Shown piece by piece: positions 63,037-64,000 of a stretch of 64,000 bases of DNA. The first letter of the stretch is position 1; every line of letters begins with the position of its first letter. A program made the translations under genes and the position numbers. The notes beneath the pieces are model-generated. The model searched no databases, was not told the DNA's origin, and worked only from the letters and a program-made list of their open reading frames with translations. The stretch comes from Nakaseomyces glabratus (lineage: Eukaryota; Ascomycota; Saccharomycetes; Saccharomycetales; Saccharomycetaceae), in the NCBI RefSeq assembly GCF_010111755.1, contig NC_088961.1, forward strand, positions 806,001-870,000, read 5' to 3'.

Positions 63037-64000
63037 CTATCTACGCCGACCAAATCTTGGGTTTCTATTCTTTTTAGGCAGTTTTAGTCTACGGAAGTTG
63101 TTGCTTACTAGATTATATTTCTTTGGTTTTTTCTTCTTCACCGGTAGGGGTTCGGACTTTTGTTGTTCCTCTTCTTCTTCTTCAGAAGGTTCATTGTCCT
63201 CTTTACCTAGAAATTCCTTAACTTTCCTTGATTTTAGTTTCAGTAACTCCTTATGTAAGTCTTTCTTTATAGTTCGATCATTTTCATCCTCATCAAATTG
63301 CAATCTTCTGAGCACACCAGTTCTCCTTTTCTTCTTTTCGGGCACTTCATCGCTTTCATCGCCTATATCTTGACCGTTACCATGTCGTATTGGTACAATC
63401 TCACTCTTGAATTGCTGATCAAGTTCTTTTATCTCCTCCACGTACTGTAAGTGCTCATGGGCAAGCTCGTATAGGGTTTTTGATGAGTTGCGTTTCAACA
63501 ACGGTGACGGAGTATATAAAGATTTGGGTTCTGCCTTCTTTTTTTTAGGTGTCAACAAATGCTGCCGTATACTAACTGTTTGGGCCAGTTTCAAAGGTGA
63601 ATTGGGGCCATACCGCGTTACTTGTGGCACGGCCAGATGTGTTGTGTTCTCTGTTTTCTTTGGTGACTCGAATAGTCTTTTCTTCACTGAGTGTATACCC
63701 AATTTCTCTTCATTAGCGCTAGCTTCGTCGCTATTTCTTCTATTAACTGATGACTCTATTTCTGATTCTATATCTTCCTCTACCTCGGTAGTAGGCGTCT
63801 CTTCCACTTTCAACGGCGACACCTTCATCTCGAAAATACTAACCGCTTTCCCATATATCTGCGGGGTCGGACCAAGCACCATATTAGAGTCCTTACGCGG
63901 CGTCTGCTGCTTCTGTATTGGTTCGGCTTTACGCTCCTTACTTTTCAGCACAGAGTAAAGTTTGTAGAGCTGCTTCATCTCGGTGAGGGGCCTTATATCA
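63037..64000 (-). CDS. SLD2: DNA replication initiation protein Sld2, 5' end beyond window edge
   Basis: The frame is open from the right edge (…DIRPLTEMKQLYKLYSVLK) to the stop at 63037, so the ATG at 63978 is internal and the true start lies outside. Sld2, once phosphorylated by CDK, binds Dpb11 and loads the CMG helicase with GINS and Pol epsilon at origins. Visible features: the N-terminal conserved stretch MKQLYKLYSVLK, then GPTPQIYGKAVSIFEMKVSPLK and RYGPNSPLKL as in S. cerevisiae Sld2. Many SP/TP sites with basic residues (SPKK, TPKKK, TPSPLLKR) are candidate CDK sites. A short Glu-run and a very basic C-terminus (KKKPKKYNLVSNNFRRLKL) follow. It is downstream of AAT1 as in S. cerevisiae, apart from a missing YKL107W. 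Confidence 0.9.
   Translation of the reverse strand, partial: DIRPLTEMKQLYKLYSVLKSKERKAEPIQKQQTPRKDSNMVLGPTPQIYGKAVSIFEMKVSPLKVEETPTTEVEEDIESEIESSVNRRNSDEASANEEKLGIHSVKKRLFESPKKTENTTHLAVPQVTRYGPNSPLKLAQTVSIRQHLLTPKKKKAEPKSLYTPSPLLKRNSSKTLYELAHEHLQYVEEIKELDQQFKSEIVPIRHGNGQDIGDESDEVPEKKKRRTGVLRRLQFDEDENDRTIKKDLHKELLKLKSRKVKEFLGKEDNEPSEEEEEEQQKSEPLPVKKKKPKKYNLVSNNFRRLKLPKKNRNPRFGRRR

Overview
This is an ordinary budding-yeast nuclear chromosome segment: mostly single-exon genes, one intron with yeast consensus signals, AT-rich intergenic DNA, TATA boxes and yeast promoter motifs (Yap1, MCB/SCB, PAC/RRPE, Reb1, Rap1-like). Nearly every protein is recognisable as an orthologue of a Saccharomyces cerevisiae gene. 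CTG sits at ordinary leucine positions, so this is not a CUG-Ser yeast. The Ccp1 sequence, and the way S. cerevisiae gene blocks are shuffled, fit a post-genome-duplication yeast of the Nakaseomyces group, most likely Candida (Nakaseomyces) glabrata. That species assignment is from memory and was not checked by a search.

Layout. 1-5.4 kb: 3'-truncated SYT1 (Arf-GEF) divergent from LEC1 (S. cerevisiae chromosome XVI pair). 5.7-10.6 kb: BET3 (TRAPP), GPT2 (glycerol-3-phosphate acyltransferase), CCP1 (cytochrome c peroxidase), a chromosome XI right-arm block. 11.1-14.6 kb: a BRE4-like multispanning membrane protein. 15.1-42.1 kb: the collinear block TMEM184-like YKR051W homologue, MRS4, YSR3/LCB3, DYN1, RHO4, one unrecognised gene, TRM2 and intron-containing RPS21. 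42.6-47 kb: SEC10 and EMP24, each from a different S. cerevisiae chromosome, then a tRNA-His gene. 48-64 kb: YPF1, HSL1, APE1, GFA1, AAT1 and the 3' part of SLD2 (chromosome XI left-arm block, cut by the right edge).

The genes are housekeeping functions placed side by side: trafficking (SYT1, BET3, SEC10, EMP24, RHO4), lipid metabolism (LEC1, GPT2, YSR3), mitochondria (CCP1, MRS4, AAT1), cell cycle and spindle (HSL1, SLD2, DYN1), translation (RPS21, TRM2, tRNA-His), proteolysis (YPF1, APE1) and cell-wall precursor synthesis (GFA1). There are no operons.

I found no mobile element, CRISPR array, biosynthetic cluster or defence-like system. The points most worth a second look are: LEC1, whose coding frame extends well upstream of its first in-frame AUG; the 581-nt RPS21 intron with its perfect branch site 411 nt from the 3' splice site; a Rap1-like triplet about 1 kb upstream of RPS21; the unrecognised gene between RHO4 and TRM2; a non-canonical AAA4 Walker A in dynein; a degenerate destruction box in HSL1; two Yap1 elements upstream of CCP1; and a G-quadruplex-type motif between DYN1 and RHO4.
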